From assembly GCF_018294505.1 (NCBI RefSeq), contig NC_057812.1, forward strand, positions 64,188,494 to 64,252,493: DNA of 64,000 nt. Direction: 5' to 3'. The position numbers were made by a program, and so were the translations under genes. A model generated the notes under the pieces. The model searched no databases. It was not told where the DNA came from and worked only from the letters and a program-made list of their open reading frames with translations. Shown piece after piece: positions 59,222 to 64,000 of this stretch (position 1 is the first letter of the stretch; every line of letters begins with the position of its first letter). This DNA is from Triticum aestivum. Lineage: Eukaryota; Streptophyta; Magnoliopsida; Poales; Poaceae.

Positions 59222-59602
59222 GTTTTGATACATTTGGTTCTTTGAGTTGTAACACCTAAACTCGATGGTCGTCTGCTACTTATTTGCTACTTTGTGATGC
59301 GATGATAAATTCCGCATGTGCGATGATAAATTCCACACTTAGATCATTTTGCAGACGTCCATTTTCCATTATGCATGTCATTATCTTCACATACCTTCAC
59401 ATGCATAATGAATTGTCATCATAAGTTGAAGAGGATCTCCACGAGTACAACCTGCCATGTGCATTTGCATTCCAAAAGCAAATTACTTATATGCACATCT
59501 TCAGGGGGAGCCCTTGCAACTTATGAAGACAATTCCTTACCCTTTACAATTTCACATATTATATTCCCCGTTGAAAACTTCAACTAGTTTGTCATCAATC
59601 AC

Positions 59603-59617
59603 AAAAAAGTGGGAGAT
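59603..59617 (+). other. Polypurine tract of Copia B
   Basis: AAAAAAGTGGGAGAT directly before the 3' LTR start, the plus-strand priming site. Confidence 0.8.
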
Positions 59618-60992
59618 TGTAAGTGCATCTAGTGCCACCCCTAGTTGGTTTTGGAGTATTGACGACAAACCTAGTTGAGGGACTAATGTGTTTGTGAGAA
59701 TTGCAGGATAACACAGGTAGAAGTCCCTCATTGATTCGGTTTTCCTACCAGAGATGACACCTAAAAATGTATGAAGACATTGATGTCAAAGGTGGCATGT
59801 GAAGATATTCACATTGAAGACTATGACAAGAGAAGACATCGCATGAAGCCTATGGAGCTCGAAGACTCAGATCTTTCATAGTTCTTTTTCTTCTTTATTG
59901 AGTCATAGGAACCACCGTACTGTTAAGTGGGGTCCAAGAGAAACAGTCAGAATGACTGAAGTGATGCTTAACCAAAACCTATGTCTTTGAGTGAATACTA
60001 TGAGAGCAAATCTTGTCCAGAGTCGGACAAGTCAGCTTTGCTTGTAGCCCAAGAAAAGTTGTCGTGTGTGATTGAAATCTGACCATTGGAACACGTGTCA
60101 GTTCCTTAGTAACCCAGGTTCATTTCGGACAAATCAGGTCGGGTTGCCTAGTGGCTATAAATAGCCCACCCCCTACAACCATAAACAGTTGGCTGCTCAG
60201 AGTTAGAGTACGGCTTTTGTCGTTTGAGAGCAACCCACCTCGAAGCCTTTGAGAGAGAATTCCTTGCGAGGATAAAGCCCTAACCACCGAGAGCCAAAGA
60301 GTGTTAGGCATCACTTAAGTCTTCCTATATGTGTGATCTGAAGACTTATTACACTTGAGGACTGTGAATCCTCCAGCTGGTTAGGCATCGCGTTCTGAGC
60401 ATCCAAGAGTCATTGTGGATCGCCGGTGAACGAAGTCTGTGAAGGTTTGGGAGTCTACCTTGAAGACTTACCAGAGTGATTGGGCGAGGTCTGTGTGACC
60501 TTAGCTCAAGGGGAATACGGTGAGGACTGGGTGTCCTGAGCTGCGTGTTCAGGACTGGGTGTCCGGGACTGTGTGTCCTCAGGTTTAAATACCTAGCCAC
60601 CCTAACCAGACATACAGTTGTCACATCAGCTGGAATTGGTCCAACAAATCATTGTCTTCAACGAGTCACTGGTTTCATCCTTCCCTTCCCTTTACTTACT
60701 GTTGGTCCTTGTGAAGTCATTGTATGATTGCACTATCTTTTGTCTTCACTGAGTGACTGCTTGTTCTGATTGGCTTCATAATATCTTCCTACCTGATCCT
60801 TACTACCTAGCTGCTATTAGTCATTGTGCTTTCAATTCATTGAATACTTGACTATGGTTTGCCTAGTGTAGTCTACCTTCCGCTGCATGATAATAGGTTT
60901 ATTTCTATCGTTTGTCTTCGAAACTTCCACGTTTTGAAGACTTACATAAAAATTGCCTATTCACCCCCCTCTAGTCGATATAACGCACTTTC
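59618..60992 (+). repeat. Copia B 3' LTR, complete
   Basis: 1375 bp, from TGTAAGTGC to CGCACTTTCA. It includes the 60-bp end (60933-60992) absent from the 5' LTR. TATA box at 60156-60163. Confidence 0.93.
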
Positions 60993-60997
60993 AGTTG
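60993..60997. repeat. Right TSD of Copia B (GTTGC)
   Basis: GTTGC pairs with GTTGA at 46462-46466. The block CATTCCGTTGCCTCCCCATG recurs 24 bp later, showing the site was within a tandem repeat. Confidence 0.75.
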
Positions 60998-61428
60998 CCT
61001 CCCCATGAACACGACGCATTCCGTTGCCTCCCCATGAACACGACGACGACGCTGTTTCTCTGTTCCGACCCAGCCATGTACACGAGCCCTGGTCGTACGT
61101 ATGCGCAAGTAGGCGTTCGAGACCCCGCCCATATGTACACATACGTGGCCGTATTTTCTTTCTTGCACCCTGGCCGCTGTACGTACGTGTACATGCTACG
61201 TGCGCGCCTCTACTACGACACGTGCGCGCCTCTACATCAACCAGTATATATGTACGTACACGTTCGCTACCAGAATGACAACGCTACGTACGCTTCGACC
61301 AGGTGGGTCCCGACTGTTAGGCACTTCCTTGCGTGCGAAGATGTAGCTGGTGGGTCCCAGCAGTCAAGGGCAAACCTTTTTTCGCGAAATACGGTGTCCC
61401 GTCCAGTGGGTCCCCGCTATCAGGTGGA
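60998..61428. repeat. CACTA2 short repeats (ACGTGCGCGCCTCTAC, GTGGGTCCC words)
   Basis: Near 61196-61236 the unit (T)ACGTGCGCGCCTCTAC occurs twice, beside many CGTACGTA palindromic words (61150-61290). From 61300 on GGTGGGTCCC(G/A) followed by an ACTG or CAGTCA word recurs. Confidence 0.7.
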
Positions 61429-62640
61429 GGAATAATTATTTTACGCGTAATAAGGAGGCACTTCCTTGCTGCGGCCGTGGACCCAGCTGTCAGCGTCTCC
61501 ATGCATAGTACTCTTCTGATGGAAGTCGGTCGTTGACCACATTGACCACGCCGCGACGAGAGCACCACGACGGTGGACGACGGCGAGGCCTAGGAAGGGG
61601 ACAACGCGGAGCCGGGGAAGAAGCGGCAGTGGAAGCCCGCGCGGAGAGGAGTACGAGGGTTCACTGGTTCGGCTGCAGTGTGAGGCCACCGTCGCCCCAG
61701 GGCCTAGCCAGCGGTGGGAATAGTAGGGGCGGTGAGGCCTCCGCGACAGCACAACCAGCCACGGGAGGCAGGAGCATGCGGCATGACCGGTGCTGCTTTG
61801 GGCGGTTGGAGCAGGAAGACCAGAGGTTGAAGAAGCACTATGGCCGTTGGATGGACATCGTACGGTCACTGGAGCTAGAATCGTTCATATTGACTAAGTT
61901 GACAAAGCCCTTCGTCCCCGTCAACTTAGTAGGCCCACAAGTCAGCCTCCCACCAAGGTGGGTCCCGGCTAGCCGGGGGAGTATTCATTTTTTTGTGTGT
62001 AATAAGGAGGCACTTCCGGTGGGTCTGAGCTGACAGCATGGGAACGTTTTTTTCGCGAAGTACGGTGGCCCGTCCGGTGGGTCCCATCAGTCAGGGGAAA
62101 CGATTTTTTTGCAAAATACTGGTGGCCCGTCCGGTGGGTCCCGGCTATCAGGTGGAGGAATAATTATTTTGCGCGTAATAAGGAGGCACTTCCTTGCGGC
62201 TGCCGTGGACCCAGCTGTCAGCCTCTCCACGTACAGTACTGTTCCGATGGAAGTCGGTCGTTGACCACATTGACCACGCCGCGCCGAGAGCACCACGGCG
62301 GTGGACGACGGTGAGGCATAGGAAGGGGACGACGCGGAGCTGGGGAAGACGCGGCAGTGGATGCCCACGCGGAGAGGAGTACGAGCTTTCACCAGTTCGG
62401 CTGCGGTGTGAGGCTGCCGTCGCCGCAGAATAACAGGGGGTGTGGGTGAGTAGAGGGATGCCCTGGCCAGCGGTGGGAGTAGTAGGGGTGTTGACGCCTA
62501 CGCGGCAGCACAGCCGGCCACGGGAGGCGGGAGTAGGCGGTCCCGCCGGCGCTGCTTTGGCGGCTGGAGCAAGAAGATCAGAGATTGAAGAAACACGACG
62601 GCCGTTGGATTGACATCCAACGGTTACGTCTGCTAGAATC
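61429..62640. repeat. CACTA2 tandem duplication, about 720-bp unit
   Basis: TCAGGTGGAGGAATAATTAT is at about 61429 and again near 62149. The following 450 bp or so align well, through GAAGTCGGTCGTTGACCACA and GCGGAGAGGAGTACGAG. A weaker third piece lies near 63405-63490 (GTTGACCATGTTGACAACGC). ORFs across the units are GC-rich chance frames. Confidence 0.85.
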
Positions 62641-63404
62641 GTTTGTTGACGTATATAATAACTAAAAGAATCTTGCATACGCGTCAACTAAATAGGCCCA
62701 CAAGTCAGACCACTCCTTTTTTTTAATAATTTATATATAGCTCATGGCAACTTCTTATGCAATTTATTGCAGTCGTTTTTTTGGTTGGCCAGGGCCAATT
62801 TCGCATATTTCTGTGGGTTCCAAACTATTTTAATACCGAAATGTCCAGCCAGATTTAAAGTATTTTGAAGATATATTTAAATTAGGTTAATGCCTTGTGA
62901 AATAGGAATCTGAAAATGTATTAAAATTCAGAAATTATAAAGTAATTGCCAATTTGTCATCTGTTTTTATATTTACAACCCATTTCATATTACTTTCAAG
63001 ATTTGCAGGCGTCTTGAAAGAGTTCAGCCCATCAGGGCGTAGAAAAATAAGTAGGCCTGGATTGGGTATTCTTCAGAAAAAATAAACTGGGCTCATTTTC
63101 ACAAAGAAAAAATAGCTGGGCTGGTCACATGGTGAACATAAAATATAAGCCTGGGCTAGACGGGCCGGCCACAGCCCAGTTCAAACCCCGCTCTGTCTCG
63201 ACAATACCAAACAAAAAGAATACTGCTCGAGTAGCTACGTCCCAGGTGTCAGCCGATCTTGTGCTGTTCTCTTGTCTATTGACTATATATGCTCCCAATG
63301 TCGTGGGTCCCAGAAGTCAGGAAAACACTTGGAGGAAGCTTTTTATTTTTCCATACACTGACATGGTGGGCCCCTACTGTCATCCTCTCCAGGTACTTCT
63401 GCCG
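62641..63404. other. CACTA2 interior, no gene seen
   Basis: AT-rich 62700-63000, then GGGCTGG/GGCCGG-rich words. No ORF or RNA that I recognise. Confidence 0.5.
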
Positions 63405-63835
63405 ATTCCTGTTGTTTGTTGACCATGTTGACAACGCGAGAGGGCGGCACCGCGGTGAGCGCACCAAAGTGCGTGGAGGACGTCGGCGTTAACTATTTAG
63501 GATACGGTGGGGCGGCGATGCGTGCACTGAGGCGCAGCCAGCCGTGGGAGGCGGAAGCAGGCGGCCCCGCCGGCGCTGGTTTGGTTTTGGCGGCTGGAGG
63601 AAGACAGAACTGAAGAAGCACGACATACTGTAGTATTTAACAATCTTAACTGAAACCAGCAGGGGCACTTAACAACCAAAGCTGAAAGTAGTATGAGTAC
63701 TTATACAGGTTCAACCGTACAAAGCACGCCTCGAACAGTGCTACTTTGCCTACAGTTAACCAAGGGTGAGGCCGCCAAGCCCTAGGACAAGGCCCAGGCG
63801 CCACCCCACGCATCTAGAACCTTCTAAAAGCGCCT

Positions 63836-64000
63836 TCATCTCACAACGTGGTCAATAAACAGGATATTCGCTTTAGAGCCATGGAAAAGCATGAACTTAA
63901 TCTTCTGTCCTATTCTCCAAGATGGACGGGCCTTCATTATTTGAGACCACCCATGAATAAGTATCTTTTCACCTCCAAGGGGAATTGAGTAGGTCGACAT
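63836..64000 (-). pseudogene. Possible captured gene fragment, runs off the right edge
   Basis: A minus-strand frame is open from the window edge to TGA at 63836-63838: EKILIHGWSQIMKARPSWRI, then GQKIKFMLFHGSKANILFID. The pattern W..I..G..I.F.L..G.....FI is reminiscent of the C-terminal half of a plant B3-type DNA-binding domain, but the match is weak. No TE protein fits. The 170 bp after the stop look like an ordinary 3' UTR. Without the upstream sequence I cannot say whether this is a captured fragment or a real gene's last exon. Confidence 0.35.

Larger units (their letters stand above)
46467..60992 (+). mobile_element. Copia LTR retrotransposon B (SIRE/Maximus-like), 14.5 kb
   Basis: The LTRs start TGTAAGTGCATCTAGTGCCA. 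The 5' LTR (1315 bp) matches the first 1315 bp of the 3' LTR (1375 bp) at about 97-98% by eye. Gag and pol in Copia order are followed by a large third ORF, as in the SIRE/Maximus lineage (sometimes called env-like). The element is defective: the last 60 bp of the 5' LTR and the primer binding site are missing, and all three coding regions have stops. It is inserted in a repeat array of CACTA2. Confidence 0.93.
45227..64000. mobile_element. CACTA2 DNA transposon, left end; right end outside window
   Basis: It starts CACTACAAAAAAAAGACACA at 45227, a typical Triticeae CACTA terminus, preceded by TTC as likely 3-bp target copy. The first 250 bp carry CTATGACA/TGTCATAG words in both orientations, as expected for transposase-binding subterminal repeats. 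Large tandem arrays follow, interrupted by a Copia element at 46467-60992. No transposase coding is recognised in the visible part. The other end (expected ...TAGTG then TTC) is not in the window. Confidence 0.8.

Noticed and set aside
61533..62687. 166-aa and 179-aa ORFs
   Set aside because: They fall on the 720-bp GC-rich duplicated units and carry no recognised domain; frames differ between units.
1..64000. tRNA, rRNA or other structured RNA genes
   Set aside because: Reading both strands I found no cloverleaf, rRNA core or snRNA motif; a covariance-model scan would be decisive.

Overview
The window is plant intergenic DNA from a large grass genome, most likely the wheat/barley tribe (Triticeae). 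The evidence is wall-to-wall nested transposable elements: a Copia LTR resembling the Angela/WIS/BARE family, a SIRE/Maximus-like Copia of about 14.5 kb, two Ty3/Gypsy-type elements with LTRs above 4 kb, CACTA transposons and a hAT-type MITE. I see no intact host gene, no rRNA or tRNA gene and no CRISPR. Every long coding trace belongs to a transposon and nearly all are broken by stops or frameshifts. Family names are from memory of these families, not from a search.

Left block (1-27563). A minus-strand Gypsy-type element (element A) with LTRs of about 4.48 kb and a non-coding interior of about 3.6 kb fills this part; its left LTR runs off the window. Three insertions split it: a Copia element (1863-10239, TSD GAAGG/GACGG) and a 5'-truncated LINE (11049-13513, 13-bp TSD), both in the left LTR, and a Helitron (14850-20191, minus strand) in the interior. 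The Helitron itself holds a 612-bp hAT-like MITE with a perfect 8-bp TSD. The undisturbed right LTR (23084-27563) gives the empty site for the Copia and LINE insertions.

Middle block (27564-41569). Element A sits in the transposase-type gene of a CACTA element (CACTA1, minus strand, one recognisable intron). The same CACTA1 was also hit by a plus-strand Gypsy element (element B, 28969-40805, LTRs about 4.2 kb, TSD ATATG). Right of element B is a hairpin with arms of about 160 bp that seems to derive from a SNF2-type helicase gene.

Right block (41570-64000). A Gypsy-type element (element C) has its 5' LTR, a leader and an antisense ORF, but no gag-pol. It is interrupted at 45227 by a second CACTA element (CACTA2) that runs off the right edge. 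CACTA2 is filled with tandem repeats and contains a 14.5-kb SIRE/Maximus-like Copia (46467-60992, TSD GTTGA/GTTGC). This Copia carries gag, pol and a third ORF of about 4 kb after pol. The third ORF is preceded by what looks like its own promoter, an ATG-free leader and an intron. The 5' LTR of the element has lost its last 60 bp together with the primer binding site.

How the parts fit: nesting order and by-eye LTR divergence agree (host element A about 4%, the Copia inside it about 2-3%). Copia A and element B have young, similar LTR pairs but deeply decayed coding regions, which suggests mobilisation in trans by other elements.
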